Shown here: positions 10,889 to 21,926 of the stretch, piece by piece
Layout: every line of letters begins with the position of its first letter
How positions within the stretch are numbered: position 1 is the first letter of the stretch
NCBI GenBank assembly: GCA_947650365.1
Contig: OX393550.1
Location: 119,012,874 to 119,076,873, forward strand
From: Chamaelirium japonicum
Taxonomy: Eukaryota; Streptophyta; Magnoliopsida; Liliales; Melanthiaceae
Direction of reading: 5' to 3'
DNA length: 64,000 bases
Position numbers and translations under genes: made by a program
Notes under the pieces: model-generated
The model's database searches: none
The model's input: the letters and a program-made list of their open reading frames with translations, nothing else
Told to the model about the DNA's origin: nothing

Positions 10889-13800
10889 ATGACCAAGCTC
10901 GACCCCCTTGCCTCCATACTTAATGATAACAAACTTACAGGACCAAACTACGAGGACTGAAAGCGTAACCTGATGCTCGTCCTGAGGGTTGGTAAACACA
11001 CAATTGCCCTAAGTACCCCTCAACCGGCCATGTCGGGACCAAGTGCAACTGAGGCCCAGTTAAAGGAATGGAAAGACTGGCTAGATGCTGATGAGATGTG
11101 CAAGTGTTACATAGTTGCATCCTTACAGACCGTCCTTCAGAAGCAAGTCGAAGACATGGCTTTTGCTTCAGACATGATGCTCTACCTAAAGAAAATATTC
11201 GAGGGTCTTAGTCGGGTAACTCGTTACCTGACCATCAAGAAATTGGTATCCACGAAGATGGCAGAGGGAACTTTAGTTCGGGATCATATGGTGAAATTAT
11301 TTGGCTATGTGAACGAGCTTGGTTCCTTCGATGTCATCTTGGATGCGAAGATCCAAACCGACATTTTTTTCGCGTCTCTGTCACGAACGTTTGAGGGCTT
11401 CATTACCAACTTCAACCTTAACCGTTTGGAGATGTCTAACGCAGAGCTCCTAGCGGCGCTCGAGGCGGTAGAGGACGGGATGAAGGCAGGAGCCCAATCC
11501 CTGAACGTAGAGCGGAATTCTTCTCTGAAAGCCAAAGGCAAGTTTCATAAAAGAAAGTCTAAGAGGCCCGTGAAGATGGGCCAAGTGCAGTTGCAGGTTC
11601 CTAAGAAGAATGGTCCGGCGAAGCCCAAAGGAAAATATTTCCGATGCGGCAAGAAGGGGCACTGGAAGGGCGACTGCCGCGCGGCTACCAAGAAGGCTGA
11701 GACAGATATATCTCAAATCCACATAGTGGAATCCCTTGTAATATCCAATTGTTCTCCAGTTTCATAGATTATGGATTCTGGTTCCACTAACCATGCTTGC
11801 AATAATTTGCAGGGGTTCAAGGAGACAAGAAAACTGGGTGATGGGGAGATGATCCTAAGCATGGGAACCGAGGCCGTGGCAGAGGCTGAAGCAGTTGGAG
11901 ATGTCGTCTTGCAGTTTCTTGATGGAAGAAGTTTATTACTTAGAGACATGCTTTATGTACCGTCCTTGAGAGGAAACTTAATTTCTGTTTCCTTATTGAA
12001 TAATGAAGGTTTTTCAGTTTTATTTGATGCTTCTGGTGTATCAATTAAATTGAATGGTTCCTTTGTTTGTAAGGGAAAGATACAGAATGGTCTCTATGTA
12101 ATTAACTCCAATCATAAGCAGGATAACATAACTGAAACTTGTGTGGTTAATTCATCTAAAAGGAAAAATCTCTCAGATAATCCAACACTCCTTTGACATC
12201 AAAGGCTTGGACACATAGCCTCAGACATGATTCACAGATTGGTTAAGGTAGGACTTTTAAGTCCAGATATTTCAGAAAGCTTACCGACGTGTGAGTCTTG
12301 CTTGGAAGACAAGATGACTAAAAGATCTTTCCGAGCCAAAGGTAGCAGATCTAAGGAGATATTAGAGTTGGTACATACTGATGTATGTAGGCCCATAAGT
12401 GTCCGTGCTATAGGAGGCTTCGAGTATTTCATCACCTTCACGGATGATCACTCAAGGTTTGGATACATATACCTAATGCGGCGGAAGTCTGAATCCTTTG
12501 ATAAGTTCAAGGAGTTCAGAGCAAAAGCAGAAAAGCAGACGGGTAAAAGTATCAAGTCTCTTCGATCGGATCGATGAGGCGAATACCTATCGGATGAATT
12601 TATTGGGTACATGCGTGAGCATGGGATCGTATCCCAGTTTACTGCACCAAGGACACCACAACAGAATGGTGTATCTGAGAGGAGAAACCGAACTTTGTTA
12701 GACATGGTTCGGACTATGATGAGTTATGCCACATTGCCACCTAGTTTTTGGGGATATGCCTTGGAGATGGCAGCATATACTTTAAGCTTTGTTCCATCAA
12801 AGTCAGTACCCTTAACTCCTTGGGAGCTGTGGTTGAAGCGAAAGCCGAGCCTACAGCACTTTAGGATTTGGGGTTGTCCAGCACATGTGCAGAAGGACAA
12901 ACAAGATAAGATGGAGTCAAAAACTAAGGTATGTCTGTTCGTTGGGTATCCAAAAGGGACAAAGGGTGGTTTATTTTATGATCCTAAGGATAGAAAGGTT
13001 GTCGCCTCGACGAACGCCGTATTCTTGGAGCAGGATTATTTAATAGACCATATGTCCACCAGTAAAGTAGTACTTGAAGAATTGCTTGGTACTGATGGGA
13101 GTACGCAGACAGAAAACGTAGTGTGAGCCGATACCACTAAGATAAACGATACTGTAGAATCGACTCCTATGGAACCACCGCATGCTCGTCGTAGTGGGAG
13201 GACCACAAGTGCTCTTGATAGATACATTGGAGAAGCCTTTATGGTAGATCCAGAGTTTCAGGAGGATTATCCTCTGTACTATGATGAAGCGATGGTATCC
13301 TCTGACCATGCAGAATGACAGGAAGCCATGGAGGCAGAACTGATATCGATGTCCCAAAACTCGGTCTGGACACTTGTAATACCACCTCACAACATTAAAC
13401 ATGTTGGGTGTAAGTAGGTGTACAAAAGAAAAAGAGGTCCGGATGGTACCTTTGAGACTTACAAAGCTAGACTAGTCGCTAAGGGTTATACCCAACGAGA
13501 AGGGATCGACTATGACGAAACCTTTTCGCCAGTGGCTATGCTTAAGTCTATCCGGATCCTCTTGTCCATTGCAGCCCATTATGATTGGGAGATCTAGCAA
13601 ATGGACATCAAGACCGCATTCCTCAATGGGGATTTGGAAGAAGTCATCTATATGTCCCAGCCTCCAGGCTTTATCGCAAAAGGTCAGGAAAGTCTGGTGT
13701 GCAAGTTGCAAAGGTCCATTTATGGACTGAAGCAAGCATCCAGAAGTTGGAACATGCGTTTTGATCAGGCTATCCAATATTATGGATTTGAGCAGAACGT

Positions 13801-14842
13801 GGATGAACCATGTGTTTATAAAAGGAGCGATAAGACTGCATTAGTTTTTCTAGTGCTTTACGTAGACGATATCCTGCTCATCGAAAATGATGTTGGAACA
13901 TTGTCTACAGTGAAGGTGTGGTTATCCTCTCAATTTGACATGAAAGACCTGGGTGAAGCGAGTTATGTTCTGGATATCAAGGTAACTCGAGATCGCCAGA
14001 ACAAGATTCTCTCGCTGTCACAGTCAGCCTACATAGATACTATCTTGGTCAGATTCAGTATGCACAACTCCAAGAAAGGACTAGTTCCATTCAGACATGG
14101 AATAAAATTGTCTAAGGATCAGGGTCCTAAGACTGCTGAGGAGAGGGCGGAGATGCAGAAGATACCTTATGATTCGACTATAGGGAATCTGATGTATGCT
14201 ATGCAGTGCACGAGTCCATATATATGCTATGCAGTAGGCATGATGGGCAAGTATCAGTCAAATCCGGGTCTAGGGTACTGGACTGCTGTGAAAAGTATAC
14301 TCAAGTATCTCCGTAGGACGAGAGATTATGAGTTAGTTTACTCTTCACAGGAATTGATGCCGATTAGATATACGGATTCTGACTTTACGTAAGATCCGGA
14401 ATCCAGGAGATCGACGTTAGGTTTTGTGTTTTCATTAGGAGGAGGAGCTATCGGTTGGAGGAGTATGAAGCAGGGATGCATCGCGGATTCAACGATCGAG
14501 GCTGAGTACGTTGCGGTGTGCGAAGCAGCTAAGGAGGCGGTGTGGCTCAAGAAGTTCCTCACGGACTTAGGATGCGTACCGGGAGTTCAAGATCCTATTG
14601 TCCTTTACTGTGACAATAGTGGAGCGGTAGCACAATCCAAGGAGCCAAGATATCACCAGAAGAGCAAGTATATCGAGTGGAAATACTACATTATTCGGGA
14701 CTTGCAGAAGCGAAGGGAGGTTGCAGTGGCTCAGGTGGCATCTGCAGATAACATGGCGGACCCTTTCACAAAGGCGTTACCGACCAAGGCTTTTGAGAAG
14801 CACGTGGATGCCATGGGAGTTACGACTGTTGTTCCCCGCTAG
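10889..14842 (+). pseudogene. Copia-1 gag-pol, frame intact but nine nonsense codons
   Basis: ATG at 10889 follows the leader, and the frame runs without net indel to the stop at 14840-14842. Stops interrupt it at 10958, 11765, 12194, 12575, 13124, 13316, 13415, 13595 and 14390. Gag ends with a zinc knuckle in which the first Cys is Tyr (KYFRCGKKGHWKGDC). Protease has DSGSTNH just after the 11765 stop. Integrase shows a decayed HHCC region, HTDV, TDDHSRFGY and the NGVSERRNR segment. Reverse transcriptase has [12 protein letters not shown] and YVDDILL. RNase H has CIADSTIEAEYVA and YCDNSGA. The stops at 11765, 12194, 13415 and 14390 are shared with copia-2. The order protease-integrase-RT-RNase H defines Ty1/copia. 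I did not settle the clade. Confidence 0.93.
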
Positions 14843-14844
14843 GC

Positions 14845-14856
14845 CAAGTGGGAGAT
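14845..14856 (+). other. Polypurine tract of copia-1
   Basis: A purine-rich AAGTGGGAGAT stretch lies immediately before the LTR start TGTTG, after the RNase H stop. This is the usual position of the plus-strand primer in copia elements. The same tract occurs in copia-2 (about 52342-52353) and, on the minus strand, in copia-3 (40787-40798). Confidence 0.75.
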
Positions 14857-16815
14857 TGTTGTAGATCGTGTGTCCTTAGCGTGGATTTTCTGTATTAACA
14901 TTAATAAAGCTGACTTTGGTTATTGCATTCATTAGAATACTACTCTGGTATATGATAATACTCATATAATAAAAGGACCCTAGGGAACACAGTAGGCTAC
15001 TGAGGCATATGGAGGATCCATGCTTGGGAGACCAAGTGGACCAGTTCTTTGTAGACCTAGAATTAGTTCACAGCTTAGGTGATACCGGTCGCTTCACCGA
15101 GAACAAGCTGTTGGCAGGTAGAGGATGTGGTGAAGTCTCCACCACGGGAACGTGGGATTCCCATTCACCTGACCAAGCACGATGATCGTGTTGAACAGAA
15201 CCAAGAGATGCATAGTTCAGTGATTCAGACACTGGTATAGAAACCGTCTTACTACTATAGCTAATCCGTCCTTAACCCTGAGGGACCATGTACACTGGGC
15301 CAACCAGTTGTGTGGTGCTTTGATGTGCCAACATGTGGGGACCTTCCATAGTCCAATACCATGGTACGTTGGGTTACCCGGCTGGCGCTTGAGTGACATG
15401 TAATCTCTATAGGTTATCGATCCGACGTCCAGTATTGGATGGATGCGTTTTGATGAGTCAATCTGTCCACATAGTTAACCCAGGCCTGGTGGTTGTCAGT
15501 ATGACTGACGATGTTCCGGATGCTAGGCATAGCACCGGAAGGTGTGTGGTGTTATAGATGACATGTCATCAGACCCTAGTCAGATGATCGATCGGGATCT
15601 GACGGTGCTCCCCACCGCCCGAGTCGTATCATGACACCAGTAATAGGAGGGACTAAGGATTATCGGAGTATAGTAGAGAACAGGGTTACAAGGGAGTAAC
15701 ATAAGTTTAGGATCACTAGAGTTCAACTCGCGTCGCACTCTGGGTGGCTACGCGGGTTAATCGGATTAGGACTGATTAACAGAACTTCCGGTATGTCACC
15801 GGAACAGTTAATCAGGGATCCGGTTGGAGCTAGCGATCCCGAACCCTGAAGGTTCCACCCTGTCGTTGCGTATAGGAATTGTTCCCCTACCTAGTTGGAT
15901 ACATTGGATGCGAAGTAGCGCGATGGAGCGCAAGCCCGGAGCCTAAGAACCTAATTCACATGTATTACGGGCCGTAGGGGTATTTTGGTAAATACTAAAA
16001 TATAGCTCAGAACATATTGAATATGGATCTTAGATTGAGCGGAAAAATTCCAGGAGTTCACAGACGTTGACGGAACTCGATTCTGAGTAGCGCACCTCAC
16101 TCAGTCTCTCTTTCAGTTTTTCCACTTTTCGTGAAGGGCATTTTTGTCCAAGCTTCACGATAGACACTGGAAATCCCTAAAAACCGCCCCCCCTCTATCC
16201 TTATCCTACTAGGGCCGGCCCTAGCTTCCTTGAAGCCATGGGAGACCGGCCCTATAAAGGAATAGGGAGAGGGAGGGGCCGGCCCTAAGGCTCCCTATCC
16301 TCCAGAAAATCCGAACCCCCCCCTTTAGCTCCTCCTTTGTGGTTTCGGCCAAGGAAAAGAGAGGAAGAAGAAGGGAGAAGAGAGCGGAAGGAAGGAGAAG
16401 GAAGAAAGGAGAAAGAGGAGGAGAAAATCTCGCGGCTCGCCATCGTCTTCGCAACGGATTCCTCCGTCGGCTCGTAATCCCTGCACTCATTGACGGGATT
16501 TCAAGGATTCTTCAATTCCCAAAGGACAAGGTGCTATCCGACAGTTTCCCTTGCGATTCAAGTGCGGTTCTTCATCGTTCCGTCGTTTTCGGATCATAGA
16601 TCCAAAAGGTATGATGATTCTAAACACCTAACTAGATGCATGCATGTCTTCCGTAGATCGTAGTATGCCTCTAGGGTGTTCGCACATATGCTAAGATCAT
16701 ATATTTGCATGTAGATTGTTTTGTAGAATTAATTGTAATGAAACATACACCGTATGATCTTCGGATCTTTCTTTTGCTTCCGCTGCGACTCTGATTAGCG
16801 GATCCAATTCCAACA
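14857..16815 (+). repeat. 3' LTR of copia-1 (1959 bp)
   Basis: It begins TGTTG after the polypurine tract and ends CAACA. The end is confirmed by copia-2, where the same CAACA (46428) is followed by the primer binding site TGGTATCAGAGC. It is complete in length. Copia-3 carries the same LTR on the minus strand (38832-40786). Copia-2 has only the first 278 bases of its 3' LTR and the last 113 of its 5' LTR. It contains a likely promoter near 16250 and a purine-rich stretch after it. Confidence 0.9.
16205..16290 (+). promoter_or_regulatory. Likely LTR promoter with TATA box between GGCCGGCC palindromes
   Basis: CCCTATAAAGG (about 16248-16258) is a good TATA box. It lies between two copies of the palindrome-containing word GGGCCGGCCCTA (near 16211 and 16276). 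Copia-3's LTR keeps three related GGGCCGGCCC words around 39360-39440. The palindromes could be protein-binding sites; this is inferred from position and conservation only. Confidence 0.5.
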
Positions 16816-17082
16816 GTAACATCATGAGACGGTCCTCTCAGAAATACTTACACTCAAACAACCGTTCACTCAAACAATCATTCCCCCCCTTCTCTCTCTC
16901 TCTCTCTCTCTCTCTTGCGGGGTGGTTGATTTTTTAAACGCGAGTTGAGATTGTTGTAAAAACCGGCATGCTCAGATACTAGTTAGTTGCATATCGAAAG
17001 GATGGAAGCCGACATAGAGAGAGCGCAAGAGTGCGACTCGTGGGCCATCATCAGAGATTGCAATGCTTTTGTTCTTAGCGGT
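16816..17082 (+). repeat. Repeat R1, truncated copy of the R repeat
   Basis: It starts GTAACATCATGAGACGGTCC and contains a (CT)n run near 16890-16915. It matches the first 270 bases of R2 (18494) and R3 (21563), and is closer to R3. It stops abruptly at 17082, where the duplicated block starts. In R2 and R3 the sequence continues GTATTCCATATTAC. The junction is therefore a rearrangement breakpoint. Confidence 0.75.
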
Positions 17083-18188
17083 TTAGAGGTCCGGTTCGGG
17101 TGGAGGAGGAGAGGAGAGAGGGAGGGCTGACCTGTGGTGGTTCGCCGGAGTCGGGGGAGGTACTCGGAGGGGGCTGCGGCTGCTCCTCTCTCTTCTCCCT
17201 TGGTCTCTATCTTCTTCTCTCCCTCCTTTCTCTCACTATTTCTCTCCCATTCTCTCTCTCTATTACGTTCTTCTCTCTCTCTCCCGTTCTCTCTCTATTT
17301 CTCTCCCTCTCTCTCGGTTCATATATAAAGGGGGTCTGATGTTGTGGTGAGAAGAACTAGGGGATAAGGTCGGTTAAGGTTTCCTAATAAGGGGGAAGGG
17401 ATAAGGACTAAAAGGTAGGGGTTTATCATCCCAAAATCTTACCCTATTATTCTCATCCGAATTTTGAATTTAAATAACTGGGAAGGGAGGTCAAGAGAGC
17501 CTAAATTATGCTAGGAGACCGGGAGGCAGGCTCTAGGGCTGGTCGGGCTCGGTCCCGAGCCCTGAACCGGGCTCGGTCCCGAGCCCTGAATCGGGCTCGG
17601 TTGGAATCCGGGTGCGATTCGTCCATCAACCGGGCTGAAAAGAATATTAAGTCGTAACTATCAAACCGGAAGTCGGAATAGGGCCCGAGAGGATTCGTTG
17701 GAAAGGTCTCGTCAACGCGAACGCGTTAGCGCTTGGTACTTAATTTTTTGACTTCTGGATCTCTCGGAAAGAAAGAAAGACTCCAAAACTCAAAATAACA
17801 ATAACTATTCACCCGGGTGTCGGATCGACCCTAACTCAGGCTCATTGGAAGGCTCTCTCAGAGCCTCATCTAACGTATCTTGTTTCATTACGATCCGATC
17901 ACCCAATCTCTTGCAAGAAATAAGACAGCTACAACTATCGAGCAATTATCGTTTTTTCTAGGGTTTACCTGCCGGGCTGCCGAAACTGGCTGCGCATACA
18001 CCTGATCGTTGTACGGAACGCACCATCGTGACATGCTCGAAGTTACGGAGAATGTGAACGTAAAACATCTCATAGGTTTACGTTCCATTTATTGGGAAAA
18101 AGCCCAAAGAAAAAGTCTGGCTGCAAAAAGACGAAACTAGCCATGGAGGATTTCTATTATTCTCAAATCTAACACCACAGGTGTTACA
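17083..18188 (+). repeat. LTR-like block, 5'-truncated (copy A)
   Basis: This is the right 1.1 kb of the LTR-like block seen in fuller form at 53263-56349. It contains CT-rich tracts, a TATA-like CATATATAAAGGGGG near 17322-17336, and ends GGTGTTACA. It has no coding capacity that I recognise. The left part is missing because of the breakpoint at 17083. Confidence 0.4.
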
Positions 18189-18493
18189 TAAATATTATAC
18201 AAAATCACATCACAATTTTCCACATTTGCTATCAAATCCATTTTTTATTTATTATTGAATTGCATATATCCAATCTTTACTTTTGGTTTGTATGTGAAGT
18301 AATTTTTTATTTGGTGCTTTACAAAGAAAATACCATATGGTGATTCAAAGATAATGGCCATATATAACTAGAAAAGTGATGATCGAAGTACTAAAATCTC
18401 TGACAGATGATTGAGAGAAAATATACATATATAACTGAAGAAGTAGTGATCAAAGAACAAGGTGCCACATAACAACCTTCTCATTCTTATACG
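18189..18493. other. AT-rich non-coding spacer (copy A)
   Basis: AT-rich DNA between the LTR-like block and R2. I see no open frame, RNA gene or repeat in it. The same spacer is at 56350-56654. Confidence 0.6.
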
Positions 18494-18570
18494 TGGTAAC
18501 ATCATGAGACGGTCCTCTCAGAATCTCTTACACTCAAACAACCATTCATTCAAACAATCATCCCCCCTTC

Positions 18571-18609
<39 letters not shown>

Positions 18610-19450
18610 CTAGGTTGTTGATTTTTTAAACCCGAGTTGAGATTGTTATAAAAATCGGCATGCTCTGATACTAGTTTGTTGCATAGCGAAAGGATGGAAG
18701 CCGATATAGAGAGAGCGTAAGAGTGCAACTCATGGGCCATCATCACAGATTATAGTGCTTCAGATCTTAGCGGTGTATTCCATATTACGCTGATCCATCA
18801 CGTGCATAAGCCTACAAAAAATCATAGACAAAAGAGATAAGATTTTATAGAGGTTTATCCCAAACAGGGCTACGTCATCTTTCGGGCAACCACGACCTTC
18901 AGGAATCCACTATGAAGAGATAAACATGATTACTCCTGATGACACTTCATACTCTCTGACACCCAACTGTCTCTAACATGCACCAACCATCCACCAGAAA
19001 ACCTCATTACACAAAAAAATAAAACAAAACATGTTACATGATAGATTAAAAAAAAAGTTCTACCTCTTTGTGTGCTCTCTCCTACAGATTTGACTGAATG
19101 GATTGCACATGGCAATCTCTGTTTAGATAATCCGTACGGGTTCCATAAAAGACATGATCAAAATTCTCAAGAGTTATGATCGGTCAGATCAAACATCATC
19201 ATAGCAACATTGATCTCCAACGGCCCTGTGCTTCTCCTCTCGGACTCGCTCCATCATGGCCTCGGTCTCCGCAACGTGACATTGCCCTCCATGGTTTGGC
19301 CACCATGCCCAAAGACATCTTCTCTCAAAGGGGGACCTTCTCGGTAGAAAATTAATTAATCTATATATTGAAGTGCATTAAAAAGAAATTATAACTTCAA
19401 AATTAAACTCGGTAGAAAACAAATTAAAGATGTGATGTATGGCTATGCCT
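18494..19450 (+). repeat. Repeat R2 (about 950 bp)
   Basis: A long direct repeat that matches R3 (21563-21898 continuing at 35062-35760). It begins TGGTAACATCATGAGACGG, has a (CT)n run at about 18570-18607, and ends in the last codons of the copia fragment on its right. R2 and R3 flank that fragment in direct orientation. They could be LTRs of a copia element whose 5' half is deleted, but I could not find clean TG...CA ends or a polypurine tract, so I leave the class open. Confidence 0.6.
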
Positions 19451-21561
19451 GGAGATATGATGAACCTCGAGGCGCTTTTGAATTACCTTCTCATGTACGA
19501 AGTGGTAGTCCACTTCGATATGTTTGGTGCAGGTATGAAATACTGGATTTGAGGCCAATGCCATGACGGAGATATTGTCACACCAGATAATGGGAGAACC
19601 AGGCACGTAGATATGCAGGTCATGAAGTAGCATGACTTGCCAAGTGACTTCAGCAGCAACAGCAGTGGTGAGACTTCGGTATTCAGATTCCGTAGAAGAG
19701 CGAGCATCCGCGGGTTGTTTCTTAGCAGACCAAGAGACCACAATCTCGCCAAGCAGCAAGCACAGTCCGGTAGTAGATCACCAATCGACGTCATTTTCGA
19801 CCCAATCAGCATCATAAAAAGCTTGAAGTAGAAGTGGACTAGGGGAAAATTAGAGGCTATGGGAGATAGTACCCTTGAAATAGCGAAGAACCTGCTTGAG
19901 ATCGGCGAAGTCACCGGTTGTTGGAGCATGCATGTGCTGGCAAATGGTGTTGATTGCATAGGAGATATCCAGCCTGGTGACTGTCAGATATTGAAGCATG
20001 CCCGTAAGACTCCTATAAAGTGTAGGATCATAAAACGGAGTGAAAAGTGCAGGATCTAGACCCTTCTTGGAGGAGGTGGGAGTCAGGTATGGCTTGCAGT
20101 CAGTCATTGCTGCTCGAGAGAGAATATCAATAACATATTTGTGTTGTTGCAGTAATAGGCCCTTGGCATTGGAAGAGACTTGAATGCCAAAAAAATAATG
20201 AAGGTGACAAGGTCCTTATTCTCAAACTGAGACCTCATCTGAGAGAGGAGGTGAGTAATATATGCCGGATCATTTTCGGTGATAAGAATGTCATCAACAT
20301 AAACAAGCAGTATGGTGAGTCGATGGGAAGTCCATTGTATAAAGAGTGAGTTATCATTCTTACTCATGATAAATCCTAGATGCTAGAGATAGCTAGATAG
20401 GCGATCGATCCATACACAGGGATCCTGTCGCAAACCATATAAGGCTTTCCGAAGGCGACATATGTGCCTTGTTTGAGAGGAATCAACGAACCCGGGTGGT
20501 TGTTGCATATAAATCTCCTCTGAAACGAAGCCATGGAGAAACGTATTAGAGACATCCAGTTGTTGAATATGCCAGCCAAAGTGAAGCTCAAGAGTGATAA
20601 AGGCCCTAATTGTGGCCATCTTGACTATCGGACTAAAAGTCTTCAGGAAGTCGACACCTTCTTTCTGATGAAAGCCCTTGGCAACGAGGCGAGCTTTGTA
20701 ATGAGCTACCGTGCCATTAAGACGTCGTTTTAGTTTGAACACCCATTTATTATCGATAATGTTGGCTGAGTGAGGAAAGGGGATGAGACACCATATCCCT
20801 TGCTGCTGGAGTGCTTGAAATTCATCAAACATTGCCCGACGCCATTCCACATGTCGATTGACTTCAGTGAAGCATGTTGGCTCAATGTCAGGAGTGGTGG
20901 AGATGGCCATCAGAAAGAGAGGGTGTTTTGGCTTGAAGACGCCCACTTTGGAGCGAGTAACCATGTGGTGTCTAGGAGTATCAGGAATGGAGGTCGGAGT
21001 CCGCTAGGGCCAGTTGCTCGCCGGTGGCAGGAGCCAAAGGACTGATATATATGTGACCCGGGTTCCACGGAGTTGAAACAGGAGGAATCTGCGAGAGAGG
21101 AAGCATGCGTCGGTGTCGGTAGACAGGAGGTCGGGTTCACAGAAGATCTGCCAGCATGCATAGTTGGAACTCCGAGTCCCAAATCGACCGACAATGATGC
21201 AGCAGAATCGGAGTTTGATGAAGCGGCAGCAGCTGGCCGGACGTTGACTCCTAGGTCGTTGGAAGGAGGAAAGTCGCAACCATGGTGGAGGAAGAAGTGA
21301 AGCACTGGGAGTATCGGTTATAGAGCTTGATAGAGCAACAGTGGTGGTGGTGGTGGAAAAGAGTGGGGGTAGGAATGGGAGATAAGGAGAGTGCTTGGCA
21401 ACGTTGCAAGGGGGCCGGACATCAGGCGGGTCAAGTGCAAACGGGAAGATGTCCTCGAAGAATCGGACATGACGAGAAATGAACACTATCCTCGCGGATG
21501 GATCATGACACCTGTATCGATCACTTCTCTTCTCACTCTCTCTTATTCTTCTAGGTGCCAC
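19424..21561 (-). pseudogene. Degenerate Ty1/copia pol fragment, second family (copy A)
   Basis: The minus strand encodes, in order, the C-terminal end of integrase (YRCHDPSARIVFISRHV, 21561 downward), a proline/serine-rich linker, reverse transcriptase (20964-20383 with [17 protein letters not shown] and LDVSNTFLHG; YVDDILIT at about 20300) and RNase H (19759-19424 with SSTESEYRS and WCDNISVM). Gag, protease and the integrase core are missing. Several frame changes occur, for example between 21305 and 20964, near 20200 and near 19850. It differs clearly from the copia-1/2/3 family. R2 and R3 flank it directly. An almost identical copy is at 57585-59722. Confidence 0.85.
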
Positions 21562-21562
21562 G

Positions 21563-21635
21563 TGGTAACATCATGAGACGGTCCTCTCAGAAATACTTAC
21601 ACTCAAACAACCATTCACTCAAACAATCATTCCCC

Positions 21636-21686
<51 letters not shown>

Positions 21687-21898
21687 GCGAGGTGGTTGAT
21701 TTTTTAAACTCGAGTTGAGATTGTTGTAAAAACTGGCATGCTCAGATACTAGTTAGTTGCATATCGAAAGGATTGAAGCCGACATAGAGAGAGCACAAGA
21801 GTGCGACTCGTGGGCCATCATCAGAGATTGCAGTGCTTTTGTTCTTAGCAGTGTATTCCATATTACCCTGATCCATCATCACGTGCAAAAGCCTACAA
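21563..21898 (+). repeat. Repeat R3, left portion, split by the CACTA element
   Basis: It starts TGGTAACATCATGAGACGG like R2, with a (CT)n run at about 21637-21683. It breaks at 21898 at the CACTA insertion and continues at 35062-35760. Copy B has it unbroken at 59724-60768, with a longer (CT)n run. Confidence 0.75.
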
Positions 21899-21926
21899 CA
21901 CTACACCAAAATCACGATTTTGCAAC
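21899..21926 (+). repeat. Left terminal inverted repeat of CACTA element
   Basis: CACTACACCAAAA is perfect. The next 15 bases match the right end (as reverse complement) with four to five differences, including a shared GATTTTG. Confidence 0.95.

Larger units (their letters stand above)
9831..16815 (+). mobile_element. Ty1/copia element copia-1, 5' end displaced by nested gypsy
   Basis: This is the best-preserved 3' half of a copia family present three times in the window. It has a leader (9831-10888), gag-pol in one frame (10889-14842), a polypurine tract (about 14845-14856) and a complete 3' LTR (14857-16815). Its 5' LTR and first part of the leader lie beyond the nested gypsy, left of the window. 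The LTR ends TGTTG...CAACA. The following GTAAC (16816-16820) is the likely 5-bp target duplication: copia-1 sits inside a repeat (R1) whose other copies read ...CACGTGGTAACATC uninterrupted at 18490 and 21560. The coding frame has nine nonsense codons, so the element is dead. Confidence 0.9.
17083..21898 (+). repeat. Segmental duplication copy A, left part
   Basis: It matches 55252-60072 in the same orientation at roughly 99.5 percent by eye. Differences I noticed are about 18 substitutions, (CT)n length changes, two 5-bp indels (both GAATT/AATTG in copy B) near 17395 and 17730, and an extra 25-bp unit in copy A near 17575. From about 17888 to 21561 the offset is constant (38161), so this stretch has no net indel. 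The block is interrupted at 21898 by the CACTA element and continues at 35062. Confidence 0.92.

Noticed and set aside
16890..16916. CT runs here, at 18570, 21637, 33145 (GA), 56730 and 59800 considered as CRISPR-like or gene features
   Set aside because: They are simple dinucleotide microsatellites with no spacer structure.
18494..19450. Calling R2 and R3 the LTRs of the intervening copia fragment
   Set aside because: No clean TG...CA ends, primer binding site or polypurine tract was found, and similarity extends into pol codons. Left as unclassified repeats.
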